DNA from: Thalassomonas actiniarum
GTDB taxonomy: Bacteria; Pseudomonadota; Gammaproteobacteria; Enterobacterales; Alteromonadaceae
Direction of reading: 5' to 3'
DNA: 64,000 nt
Assembly: GCF_000948975.2 (NCBI RefSeq)
Contig: NZ_CP059735.1
Location: forward strand, 3,596,001 to 3,660,000
Below the pieces are notes generated by a model. The model searched no databases, was not told the DNA's origin, and saw only the letters and a program-made list of their open reading frames with translations. Below, piece after piece: positions 29,191 to 37,652 of the stretch (position 1 is the stretch's first letter; each line of letters starts with the position of its first letter). The position numbers and the translations under genes were made by a program.

Positions 29191-30444
29191 ATGAAGCCAT
29201 ATCGCTCTTTCTTTAATACTTTGATGCTGCTTTGTTTTACCCCGGCACTGTTTTTTTCCGTCCATGCCAGCGAGTCTGGCAAGTTTTACAAACTCTATCT
29301 CGACGCCGATTTCACCCATACCAAGACAGCAGGTTACGCCATCAAGCAGGGGATCATGCTGGCCCTGGCTGAAAGCGATTATAAAATTAAAGGCTATCGC
29401 TTTGAATTAGTGCTAAAAGATCACAAGGGTAACTCGCTGCGCAGCAAAAGCAACCTGGAGAGCTTCTTAGCCGATCCCCGGGCACTGGCGGTGTTTTCCG
29501 GCCTGCATTCCCCTCCCCTGTTGGCCAATAAGTCCTATATCAATAACCAGCAAATTTTACTGCTCGACCCCTGGGCCGCGGCAGGCCCTATCACCCGGAG
29601 CAAAGACAAAGAAAACTGGATTTTCCGTTTATCCATTGACGATTATAAAGCCGGCTACACCATCAGCACATATGCCCTCAAACAAGGTTTTAAAAAACCT
29701 TACCTCTTACTGGAAGATACCGGCTGGGGACGATCAAATGAGAAAACCATGACCCAAGCCCTGGGCGATAAAGGCCGCAAACCCGTCGGCATCGAATGGT
29801 TTAACTGGGGCATAGGAAAAAATCATGCCCGCTTGTTATTACGTAATGTGCTGTCATCCGGTGCAGATGTGATTTTTTTTGTCGGCAATGCCCCGGAAGC
29901 AAAAACCTTTGTCCAGGCGATGATAGACTTACCGGAAAAAACCCGTCTGCCGATCCGCAGCCATTGGGGCATAACCGGGGGAAACTTTGCCCAGGTCATC
30001 AATGCCGAGATGCGAAAAAAGATAGATCTGCAATTTATCCAAACCCGGTTTTCATTCCTGAACCGCTCCTTATCGACATTTGCACAAAAGGTGCTCAACA
30101 ACGCCATAGCTAAATTGCCCGGGATCAAATCCCCTTATGATATCAAGGCACAAACGGGCTTTGTCCATGGCTACGACTTAACCCGGTTACTGATGGCAGC
30201 CATCCGTCAGGCGGGACTAACCGGCGATGCTAAACAAGACAGACTGGCAATACATTATGCCCTTGAGCACTTATCACAGGATGTCACCGGGCTGCTAAAA
30301 ACTTACCGGCAGCCGTTTCAACCTTATGATAAAAACACCCCCAATGCCCATGAAGCGCTGGGCCAGCAGGATTATACCATGGGCTATTACGGCAATAACA
30401 ATGAAGTGATCCTGCTGACGCAGCCAATACCCGGAAATCACTGA
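29191..30444 (+). CDS. Periplasmic type I ligand-binding protein paired with a histidine kinase
   Basis: A 417-residue exported protein: signal peptide about 1-26 (LMLLCFTPALFFSVHASES), then a LivK-like fold recognisable in IKQGIMLALAESDYKIKGY, LVLKDHKGNSLRSKSNLESF, VFSGLHSPPLL and KPYLLLEDTGWGRSNEK. No transporter genes are adjacent. The histidine kinase gene starts 18 bases downstream, so this is more likely the ligand-binding half of a sensor than a transport component. The ligand (amino acid- or amide-like by family) is unknown. Confidence 0.85.
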   Translation: MKPYRSFFNTLMLLCFTPALFFSVHASESGKFYKLYLDADFTHTKTAGYAIKQGIMLALAESDYKIKGYRFELVLKDHKGNSLRSKSNLESFLADPRALAVFSGLHSPPLLANKSYINNQQILLLDPWAAAGPITRSKDKENWIFRLSIDDYKAGYTISTYALKQGFKKPYLLLEDTGWGRSNEKTMTQALGDKGRKPVGIEWFNWGIGKNHARLLLRNVLSSGADVIFFVGNAPEAKTFVQAMIDLPEKTRLPIRSHWGITGGNFAQVINAEMRKKIDLQFIQTRFSFLNRSLSTFAQKVLNNAIAKLPGIKSPYDIKAQTGFVHGYDLTRLLMAAIRQAGLTGDAKQDRLAIHYALEHLSQDVTGLLKTYRQPFQPYDKNTPNAHEALGQQDYTMGYYGNNNEVILLTQPIPGNH

Positions 30445-30461
30445 GGAAAAAGCACAACAAG

Positions 30462-32318
30462 ATGAAACATATTTCCATTTCTTATGCCCTGGCCCGCTTT
30501 GTCTTTTTAAGCTGTTTAACCCTGGCCCTGCTTACCAGCATCTTAGTGGTCAGCCATGTGGTTACCTCCTTTAGCCAGCAGCAGGATAAAGTGATTAACC
30601 GGGAAATCGCCAGCATCAGCAAAAATTTCCTGCTTTTTCTCAGCCACAGGCAAACCTTGCTCAGCGAACAGGCACATACTCCTGTCATGGTACAAACCTT
30701 GATGCAGCCGGAATCCAATATCGGCAAAATCCAGGATCATATGGCAGATCTTTCAATGTTGGGCAAAAAATATCCCCAGAGCCTGTTGGACTTTCAGGGC
30801 AATATCCTGCATACCACAGATCACACCCGGGTGATAGATTTTAGACAAACTTCCTGGCTGAGCGGCCTGCTTTCGGGGCAAGCCCCTCATTATATCGGGG
30901 TAGAAACGATAAACGGCAGGCATTACTGGTGCCTGGCGGTGCCGATAAACTATCAGCAAACCATAGAGGGGGTGCTAACCGCCCTGCTACCCCTGGGTGA
31001 AATTTACCCGCAAAAAACAGCGGACACCCGCTTTCAAGGCCTGGCCATTGAAATATTAAAAGACAAACAAAGCCTGATCCGTTTTGGTGAGCAGCTCAAG
31101 GGGCACAGCCTGCAGATCCCCTGGCCATTTTCACAACTGTCGCTACGCTTTACCGTCGACGATGAAGCGCAAAACCAACAAGTCTTTACCCTGGTGCTGC
31201 AACTGGGCCTGCTGATCATTGTCGCCATCGCCCTGACCACCTTACTCGCCTATTTATATGGCTACCGCTACCTGGTCAAGCCGGTTTTTATGGTGGCCAA
31301 GGCAACGGATGAGCTGGATAAAGGCGGCAATTACCTCAAACTCAAGGAAGAATTTCGCATCAAGGAATTTTCCGAACTGTTCAAAAAATTCAATCATATG
31401 ACCGCCCAGGTAAACCTTAGAGAAGTCGCCCTCAGGCAGAGTTACGATCAGCTGTCCCAAACCATAGAAGAGTTAAAACAAAGTGAATCCCAGCTGGTAC
31501 AGGCAGAAAAGATGGCCAGCTTAGGTACCCTGGCCGCCGGCATTGCCCATGAAATCAACAATCCCATAGGTTTTATCAAAAGCAATCTTGATGTCTTACA
31601 GGACTATGCACAAAGCCTGAAGGCCTGTCATGAAGAAATCACCGCACATTCAACCGACGAACAACAAAAACAAAACCTGAGTCTGCTGGCAGAAAAATAT
31701 GACCTCGACTATATCTTTAGCGATATTGCCCCCTTGCTGCAAAGTTCATTAACCGGGGTCGAACGGGTTATTGCCATTATCGACAGCCTGAAAACCTTTG
31801 CCCGGGTCGACCAGCCGCAAAAAAGCCTGTGTGATATCAATGAGGGGATCAAAGCCACCATTACCATGGCCTGGAACGAATTAAAATATCATTGCCGCCT
31901 GCATCAGGAGTTCGGACGGTTGCCACAAATTCCCGGCTATCCGGGAAAACTCAACCAGGTATTTATGAATCTGCTGATCAATGCCGGCCAGGCGATAACA
32001 GATCAAGGGGAGATTTTTATCCGTACCTATGAGCTTAACCAGAATATTGTTATCGAAATCAAGGATACCGGATGCGGCATCAAACCGGAAAATATCAACC
32101 AGATCTTTAACCCTTTTTATACCTCCAAAGCCGTTGGCCAGGGCACGGGGTTAGGTCTGTCCATCAGCCACGACATTATTTTACAGCATAACGGCCGCAT
32201 CGAAGTCGACTCTAAGCCCGGCGAAGGCACTTGTTTTACCATCTATTTGCCGATCCCTGCCCAGGACGAGCATACTAATGAAGCGCCAACAAGCACTCCG
32301 GCAGCAACGACCCCCTAG
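30462..32318 (+). CDS. Membrane sensor histidine kinase, candidate sensor for the polysaccharide locus
   Basis: A 618-residue inner-membrane kinase. TM1 about 9-32, a periplasmic Cache-like sensor (about 33-243), TM2 about 244-268, a HAMP-like linker, a short coiled coil, HisKA with GIAHEINNPIGF (His about 363), and HATPase with NQVFMNLLINAGQAI, DTGCGIKPENI and GTGLGLSISHDII. It lacks a receiver and no response regulator gene is adjacent. It ends 204 bases before the first glycosyltransferase of the syp-like locus, where an orphan sigma54-type regulator lies at the other end, so they may be partners (inference from position only). Confidence 0.88.
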   Translation: MKHISISYALARFVFLSCLTLALLTSILVVSHVVTSFSQQQDKVINREIASISKNFLLFLSHRQTLLSEQAHTPVMVQTLMQPESNIGKIQDHMADLSMLGKKYPQSLLDFQGNILHTTDHTRVIDFRQTSWLSGLLSGQAPHYIGVETINGRHYWCLAVPINYQQTIEGVLTALLPLGEIYPQKTADTRFQGLAIEILKDKQSLIRFGEQLKGHSLQIPWPFSQLSLRFTVDDEAQNQQVFTLVLQLGLLIIVAIALTTLLAYLYGYRYLVKPVFMVAKATDELDKGGNYLKLKEEFRIKEFSELFKKFNHMTAQVNLREVALRQSYDQLSQTIEELKQSESQLVQAEKMASLGTLAAGIAHEINNPIGFIKSNLDVLQDYAQSLKACHEEITAHSTDEQQKQNLSLLAEKYDLDYIFSDIAPLLQSSLTGVERVIAIIDSLKTFARVDQPQKSLCDINEGIKATITMAWNELKYHCRLHQEFGRLPQIPGYPGKLNQVFMNLLINAGQAITDQGEIFIRTYELNQNIVIEIKDTGCGIKPENINQIFNPFYTSKAVGQGTGLGLSISHDIILQHNGRIEVDSKPGEGTCFTIYLPIPAQDEHTNEAPTSTPAATTP

Positions 32319-32382
32319 TGCTACCTGGCATTAGTGTTACCTGGCATTGGCTTTCTCCGCTCTCAACCAATATCGCCCTGCA

Positions 32383-32395
32383 TTGCATTTTGCAA
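32383..32395. promoter_or_regulatory. TGCA-N3-TGCA regulator site upstream of promoter 1
   Basis: TTGCATTTTGCAA, a perfect inverted repeat (TTGCA-TTT-TGCAA) centred about 79 bases upstream of the -24 element of promoter 1, the usual range for a sigma54 activator. The identical 13-mer lies upstream of the response regulator gene at 49197-49209. Confidence 0.65.
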
Positions 32396-32467
32396 ATATT
32401 AGCAGCACATCATGGCCTGCTGTATTAAAGGCTAAGCTAATCAGCTGATATATAACAAATAATATTC

Positions 32468-32483
32468 TGGCCTTGATTTTGCT
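32468..32483 (+). promoter_or_regulatory. Sigma54 promoter 1 (before sypH-like gene)
   Basis: TGGCCTTGATTTTGCT matches the -24/-12 consensus (TGGC...TTGCT) with exact GG-N10-GC spacing. Predicted transcription start is near 32494, about 29 bases before the ATG of the first glycosyltransferase. Confidence 0.75.
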
Positions 32484-32522
32484 CGCTTACTTCTACCCCA
32501 CCAGTCAAAACAAGGTCTGCTT

Positions 32523-33590
32523 ATGTACGCCAATAACAGCCTTTTAAGCAAATTGCCAAGCCCCCAGTCCGCCATCTGGCTGCTGCTCGACAGCCGCTAC
32601 TTTGGCGGCATCGAAAGCCATGTGCTGCAACTGGCATCGGCCCTTACCGGACAAGGATTTAAGGTACAAGTGATTTTTATCGCCGATTATGGCGAACATG
32701 CCCTCAAGTCCCGCCTGGCACAAGCCAACATCCCCTTTACCTGTTTAACACGCGGCTGGCGCTCTTTACTCTACCTGGCTATCCGGGAAAGGCCTTTGCT
32801 GCTCCATACTCATGGTTACAAGGCGGGATTGCTGGGACGCTTTACCGCCTTATTGAGCCGCCTGCCCGTGGTCAGCAGTTTTCATGCCGGTGAAAAGTTA
32901 ACCGGAAAACTGGCATTTTATCACTTTATTGACCGGAAAAGCTCAGTGTTGTGCCAGTCACTCATTGCCGTGAGCGAGCCGATAAAAGCAACTTTGCCGG
33001 CAAAAGCCCGGGTGCTCAATAATTTCGTCACCGTTAGCGAGCAAAGGGAAAACACCGGGAAACAATTGGCCTTTGTCGGGCGCCTCAGTCATGAAAAGGG
33101 TCCGGATAGCTTTATTCGCCTGGCCCGTTTTTACCGCGGCTTTAAGTTTCACATTTATGGCTCCGGCCCTATGGAAAGCCAGCTAAAAGCGCTCGCCACA
33201 GACAATGTGATTTTCCACGGCGCCAAAGAGAGCATGGCCGGGATATGGCCCAAGATCAGGCTATTGATCATGCCATCAAGATTTGAAGGTTTACCTATGT
33301 CAGCGCTCGAAGCGATGTCAAACAGTATTCCTGTCCTGGCCTACCGGGTCGGCTCCCTCGATAAACTGATCACAAATGATAACGGCTACTTGATCCCGCC
33401 AGAGCATTTTACCGGACTAAGCAACGCCTTATTCAGCTATCTCAGCTGCGACAGCCTCACACGCAGCCAGTTATGCCAACAAGCCAGAAACACTGTCCTG
33501 GAAAAATTCAGCACCCGTGCTGTCCTGCCCCAGCTGCTGGATATTTACCATGAGTCGATCGAGGCGAAATACTTATGCAAATTGCGATAA
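32523..33590 (+). CDS. Glycosyltransferase family 4 (SypH-like)
   Basis: A 355-residue cytoplasmic GT-B glycosyltransferase. An N-terminal acceptor domain with a glycine-rich loop (SRYFGGIESHVLQLASAL) is followed by the GT4 donor domain: LAFVGRLSHEKGPDSF and the E-x7-E motif in RFEGLPMSALEAM. It adds a sugar to a lipid-linked repeat unit. First gene of the syp-like locus, behind a sigma54 promoter. Acceptor and donor sugars are unknown; the SypH match is by order and family. Confidence 0.85.
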   Translation: MYANNSLLSKLPSPQSAIWLLLDSRYFGGIESHVLQLASALTGQGFKVQVIFIADYGEHALKSRLAQANIPFTCLTRGWRSLLYLAIRERPLLLHTHGYKAGLLGRFTALLSRLPVVSSFHAGEKLTGKLAFYHFIDRKSSVLCQSLIAVSEPIKATLPAKARVLNNFVTVSEQRENTGKQLAFVGRLSHEKGPDSFIRLARFYRGFKFHIYGSGPMESQLKALATDNVIFHGAKESMAGIWPKIRLLIMPSRFEGLPMSALEAMSNSIPVLAYRVGSLDKLITNDNGYLIPPEHFTGLSNALFSYLSCDSLTRSQLCQQARNTVLEKFSTRAVLPQLLDIYHESIEAKYLCKLR

Positions 33591-33608
33591 AGTCTTTGCA
33601 ACTTGCAA
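33576..33608. promoter_or_regulatory. Two TGCA-N3-TGC sites upstream of promoter 2
   Basis: TGCA-AAT-TGCG (33576-33586) and TTGCA-ACT-TGCAA (33596-33608) start 21 bases apart, two helical turns, on the same DNA face. The second is centred about 58 bases before the -24 element of promoter 2. The first lies within the last codons of the preceding gene. Confidence 0.55.
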
Positions 33609-33659
33609 GAATATCAATAATCAAAAAATCAACCCACTGAAAAATAACATTTTTATTTT

Positions 33660-33675
33660 TGGCCTGGCCTTTGCT
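33660..33675 (+). promoter_or_regulatory. Sigma54 promoter 2 (before sypI-like gene)
   Basis: TGGCCTGGCCTTTGCT matches the -24/-12 consensus with exact GG-N10-GC spacing; predicted start near 33686, 34 bases before the ATG at 33720. Confidence 0.75.
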
Positions 33676-33719
33676 CTTTATCACTACAGGCACAACACCA
33701 GACACAAGGCGGTAGCAAG

Positions 33720-35018
33720 ATGCAACAAGGCAAGTGTGAAAATCCCCGTAAAAACGAAACGGTCATAACCAACAAAAAATGTCCGGTATTATTTGTCCAT
33801 TATGGCGACGAATGGATCCGCGGCAGCGAGCAATGTCTGCTTGATCTCCTGACCTTTCTTAACCGCGATAAGTTCTTCCCCGTGGTCTGGTGCAATAGCC
33901 AGCGCATGTACCTGGCGGTATTGGCGTTGAAAATAGAGGCCATTTATGAGCCTTTCCCGTTATTGCTTGGCTGGAAAGCGCCGTTTTTTGATATCAATGG
34001 TTTTATGCGCCTGATCAAAAGGGGAAAAACCCTGGTAGATCATTACAATATTCGCCTGATCCACAGCAACAGCGGCGCCCCGTGCCAATGGCTTAACTTT
34101 GTCGCCAGAAGCCGTAAACTACCGCTGGTCGCCCATCTGCACAGCCGCTATCCGCTCAGGGACAGGCTCACGCTGGGACTGTGCCAGGTATCAAAAGTCA
34201 TTGCCGTCAGTCCGCCGGTTGCCAGGCAACTCACGGATATCGGCATGCCGGAAAGTCGCGTGACTACCGTTGCCAACGGCATCGACGGACAAAAGTTCAA
34301 CCGCGCCAAGGCCATAGATCTGCGCAGCATGCTTAAACTGGATAAAAAAGATTTCCTGCTCTTTTCCACCGGCTCACTGATCAAACGAAAAGGCATGGAC
34401 TTAGTGATCGCAGCAACAGATCTGGTGAAAAAGTCCGGGGTGCCGGTTAAGCTCATCATTGCCGGCGGCGGCAGTGAACAGGCCAACCTGGCCGCGTGGA
34501 TAAAGCAGCTGGGACTGGAGCAAGATGTCTTTTTACTGGGAGAGCGCCAGGATTTGCCGGCATTATTAAAGGGCGGCATAGATATCTTTGTTTCCGGTGC
34601 CCGTGAAGAGGCCTTTGGCCTGGTACTTGCCGAAGCGGGCCTTAACGCCTTACCCGTCATAGCCCCTGCCGTGGGCGGTATTCCTTTTGTGATCCGCCAT
34701 AAACAAACCGGGCTGTTGATCCCCCCCGAAGACCCGCAAATCATGGCGGAAAAAATTATCCAGCTTTACCGGGATCCGACCCTGAGGTTAACCCTGGGCC
34801 TGGCCGGAAAAAAACATACCCGGGATAACTTTCTCATCGCCGGTTATGTTGCCAATATTCAGGCCTGTTACCTTAAGGTTATCGACAACCCGGAGTGCAA
34901 ACTTCACTGGCTGTCGCACTGGGTGCTCGCTAAACCCCTGCTGAGCCTGTTAAAAGCCCTGGGGAAATTGACCGTTAAATACGCCAGGTTTCCGCAACGA
35001 TTAAAGCCAAGCCGTTAA
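33720..35018 (+). CDS. Glycosyltransferase family 4 (SypI-like)
   Basis: A 432-residue GT-B glycosyltransferase. N-terminal FVHYGDEWIRGSEQCLLDLL (acceptor side), a middle VIAVSPPVARQL and TVANGIDGQKFN, donor domain LFSTGSLIKRKGMDLVI and E-x7-E in EEAFGLVLAEAG with the following GGIPFVI. AAGGCGG is about 9 bases from the ATG. It starts a new transcription unit behind its own sigma54 promoter; the next glycosyltransferase follows 10 bases later. Confidence 0.87.
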   Translation: MQQGKCENPRKNETVITNKKCPVLFVHYGDEWIRGSEQCLLDLLTFLNRDKFFPVVWCNSQRMYLAVLALKIEAIYEPFPLLLGWKAPFFDINGFMRLIKRGKTLVDHYNIRLIHSNSGAPCQWLNFVARSRKLPLVAHLHSRYPLRDRLTLGLCQVSKVIAVSPPVARQLTDIGMPESRVTTVANGIDGQKFNRAKAIDLRSMLKLDKKDFLLFSTGSLIKRKGMDLVIAATDLVKKSGVPVKLIIAGGGSEQANLAAWIKQLGLEQDVFLLGERQDLPALLKGGIDIFVSGAREEAFGLVLAEAGLNALPVIAPAVGGIPFVIRHKQTGLLIPPEDPQIMAEKIIQLYRDPTLRLTLGLAGKKHTRDNFLIAGYVANIQACYLKVIDNPECKLHWLSHWVLAKPLLSLLKALGKLTVKYARFPQRLKPSR

Positions 35019-35028
35019 GGAGTCGCCC

Positions 35029-36180
35029 ATGAACAGTCCAAAACATATTTTGATTTTAGATGCCATTCCCTTTGCCGGCGGCTCAAAAATTGCCACCAAC
35101 CATATATTAGCGACCTTAGCACAAGAGAATATACGCTATACGGTGATCAGCAAAGATCGCAAGAGCTGGCCCGGTAAGCAAGTGCGCTTTTCGCCTTTAT
35201 GGCAGCTGCCCTGGTTTTCTACCTGCGAGCAGGGCTGGGGTTACCTGTTACGCCAATTGCTGCTGATGGTGAGTGTGATCGGCGCCCGCCTTAAATACGG
35301 CAAAATCGATCTTGCCATCGCCCCTTCCGGCCCCGGAGTAGATCTGGCCTTATACCTGGCAAAATACCTGGTCCCTTATCCGATATTACAGTTTATCCAC
35401 GGCCCGGTGGCACCGTCCAAATCCATTGCCCTGTGCCTGGTCAAAGCGAAAAAAGTTTACTATCTCAACTCCGCCCGCACTTCAATCATGGCCGCGTTAA
35501 GACGCATCATGGGGGAAAAAAAAGCACAGGAGCATATCCGCAGCAAGGCATTTGAGGAGCTTGTCAACGGCCTGCCCCGCCCCTGCTGGCCGTCACCTTG
35601 TCGCTACGAAAAGGTTAAAGTTTTCTGGGCCGCTTCCCTTTTGAAATGGAAAGGGCTGGAGTTTATGTTATCGGCGATCAAGTCCCTGCCGCCGAAGGAC
35701 AGGCCACAAACCGAGATTTGTTATATTAAGCCCAAAGACATCAAGCAAGAAATTTCCAGAGCGCCACAGGCGATAGAGAAAGTCAGCTGGTACCAGGCCC
35801 CGAAAAATCTCGATGAAATTCGTGCCGGCTGCAATATTTTTGTCTCAACCAGTATCAAAGAGCCCTTTGGTTTATCTATCCTCGAAGCCCTGGCGGCCGG
35901 CCATTGCGTGCTTATTCCCGCCGACGGCGCCTATTGGGATCAGGTGCTTGAGCATAATGTCAACTGCTTCAAGTATCCCCCGGGAGACAGCCAACAACTG
36001 GCCAATTTGATCCGCCATGTCAGCCGGGATATGACGCTGCTCAAACGTATTGCCGGGCAAGGGCAGCAACTTGCCCAAACTTACCGGGCAGAGAAGCAAT
36101 ACCAAGGTATTAAAGCGCAGATAGACGCCATGACCCATTTATCTGCGACAGACAACGCGACACTGGAAAAAGCATGCTAA
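35029..36180 (+). CDS. Glycosyltransferase (SypJ-like)
   Basis: A 383-residue GT-B enzyme. The N-terminus ILILDAIPFAGGSKIATNHI fits an acceptor domain; the donor half has VFWAASLLKWKGLEFML and an E-x7-E motif in KEPFGLSILEALAAGHCV. TAAGGAG is well spaced from the ATG. The end overlaps the flippase start by seven bases (ATGCTAA), implying coupled translation. Confidence 0.83.
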   Translation: MNSPKHILILDAIPFAGGSKIATNHILATLAQENIRYTVISKDRKSWPGKQVRFSPLWQLPWFSTCEQGWGYLLRQLLLMVSVIGARLKYGKIDLAIAPSGPGVDLALYLAKYLVPYPILQFIHGPVAPSKSIALCLVKAKKVYYLNSARTSIMAALRRIMGEKKAQEHIRSKAFEELVNGLPRPCWPSPCRYEKVKVFWAASLLKWKGLEFMLSAIKSLPPKDRPQTEICYIKPKDIKQEISRAPQAIEKVSWYQAPKNLDEIRAGCNIFVSTSIKEPFGLSILEALAAGHCVLIPADGAYWDQVLEHNVNCFKYPPGDSQQLANLIRHVSRDMTLLKRIAGQGQQLAQTYRAEKQYQGIKAQIDAMTHLSATDNATLEKAC

Positions 36181-37622
36181 AAACCTTATCCCAGAGGATT
36201 AACTCCTCGGCTATCAGCCAGGCGCTGTTATACGGCCTGTCGCTGGCATTCATGAAAGGGATTTCCCTGCTGATGCTGCCCCTGACCACCCGCTACCTGA
36301 CCCCCGCTCAGTTCGGCCAGTTGGAGCTGTTAGCCTCTGTCGCCATCATCGGCAGTATCCTGGTGGGACTGGGTTTTGAAAGCACCTTCTTCCGCTTTTG
36401 TGCCCATGAACAGACACTACTTGGCAAAAGGCGCTGCGGCGGCAATATCCTGGCCCTGGCCATTTTACTCGCCATCATTGCCGCACTCACGGGCTGGCTG
36501 TTTGCACCGCAAATCGCCGCCTTATTGCCGGCAGAGGTGTCTGCCTACCAGCTGCGCCTGGTCTGGACAGTGTTTGCCCTTGAAGGCATTATCGCCATCC
36601 CCCTGGCCTGGCTGCGCATTCAGGATAAGGCCATGGCGTTTTTTATCCTTACCACCAGCCGGGCGTTAACGCAGGCGGGACTGACCTTGCTGTTTTTACA
36701 CTGGCAATGGGGCGTCAACGGCGTTTTACTTGCCACTGCCCTGGTCGCGGTATTGCAGGCCCTGGTATTGCTGGTGATGCAAAAGCATCCCGACGGCTTA
36801 CAGCTCAACCTGTGCCAAGTCAGAAAATACCTCAGCTACACTTTACCCATCGCCGGCAGCGGCCTGCTGGCTTTTATGCTGATGGGGCTCGACCGCTGGT
36901 TATTGGCACAGATGACCACGGTAGAGCAAGTCGCCGTCTACGGCGTTGCCGCCAAGCTTGCCCTGGCAACCGTATTCCTGATCCAGCCGTTTGGCATGTG
37001 GTGGTTGCCGCGCAGGTTTAGTGTCTTACAACAGGCAAACGGCGCCGGCAAAGTCGCCAACTATATCGCCCTGGGGATCACTGTGGTGATGATCATTGCC
37101 GTTTTTATGTGTTACCTTGCTCCGCTGCTGATCAGCTATCTATTGCCTGAGCCTTATCAACATATTCTGGGTTATATCTGTGCCCTGGTGCTGGCAATGA
37201 CCTTTAAGGAAATCGCCGAACTGGTCAATATCGGCTGTTTCAGCGGCCATTCCACCCGGGGGCAGCTGGTGGTTAATATTATCAGTGCCGCCCTGGGCAC
37301 GGCCGTAATGGTGATCAGCATTCCCTTGTTTGCAATCTGGGGGGTGATCCTTGCCCTCAACCTGGCGTATATCAGCAAGGCATTGCTTTATTACCTGCTG
37401 AGCCAGCATCATCTGCCCTTGCCCTACCCCGGCAAAAGGTTAGTGCTGATGGCCCTGGTGTGTTTGCTGGCACTGCTGTCAACCCCGGGACTTTTCCCGC
37501 ACATGCCTCAGCTGATAAGTCCCTTGCTGGCCGCCATCGCCATACCGGTAATTTTATGTGTGCTTGCCCGGTATTTGCGCCTGTTTCCCGCCCCGCCGGC
37601 ATTTTTTACCCGGTTTTCTTAA
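36174..37622 (+). CDS. Polysaccharide flippase, Wzx/oligosaccharide translocase type (SypK-like)
   Basis: A 482-residue inner-membrane protein with 12-14 helices. The start resembles Wzx/MviN-type translocases (ALLYGLSLAFMKGISLLMLPL, RYLTPAQFGQLELLASV), and later segments (YTLPIAGSGLLAFMLMGLDRWLLA) are typical of the polysaccharide translocase fold. It would flip undecaprenyl-linked repeat units to the periplasmic face. It overlaps the previous gene by seven bases and precedes a polymerase-like gene by 30 bases. Confidence 0.88.
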   Translation: MLKTLSQRINSSAISQALLYGLSLAFMKGISLLMLPLTTRYLTPAQFGQLELLASVAIIGSILVGLGFESTFFRFCAHEQTLLGKRRCGGNILALAILLAIIAALTGWLFAPQIAALLPAEVSAYQLRLVWTVFALEGIIAIPLAWLRIQDKAMAFFILTTSRALTQAGLTLLFLHWQWGVNGVLLATALVAVLQALVLLVMQKHPDGLQLNLCQVRKYLSYTLPIAGSGLLAFMLMGLDRWLLAQMTTVEQVAVYGVAAKLALATVFLIQPFGMWWLPRRFSVLQQANGAGKVANYIALGITVVMIIAVFMCYLAPLLISYLLPEPYQHILGYICALVLAMTFKEIAELVNIGCFSGHSTRGQLVVNIISAALGTAVMVISIPLFAIWGVILALNLAYISKALLYYLLSQHHLPLPYPGKRLVLMALVCLLALLSTPGLFPHMPQLISPLLAAIAIPVILCVLARYLRLFPAPPAFFTRFS

Positions 37623-37652
37623 CCTTTATTCGCATCAGGTCGCAAAGGGCTT

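Noticed and set aside
34148-34744. 198-residue minus-strand frame opposite the SypI-like glycosyltransferase
   Set aside because: Antisense to a conserved GT4 donor domain, with no promoter or Shine-Dalgarno.
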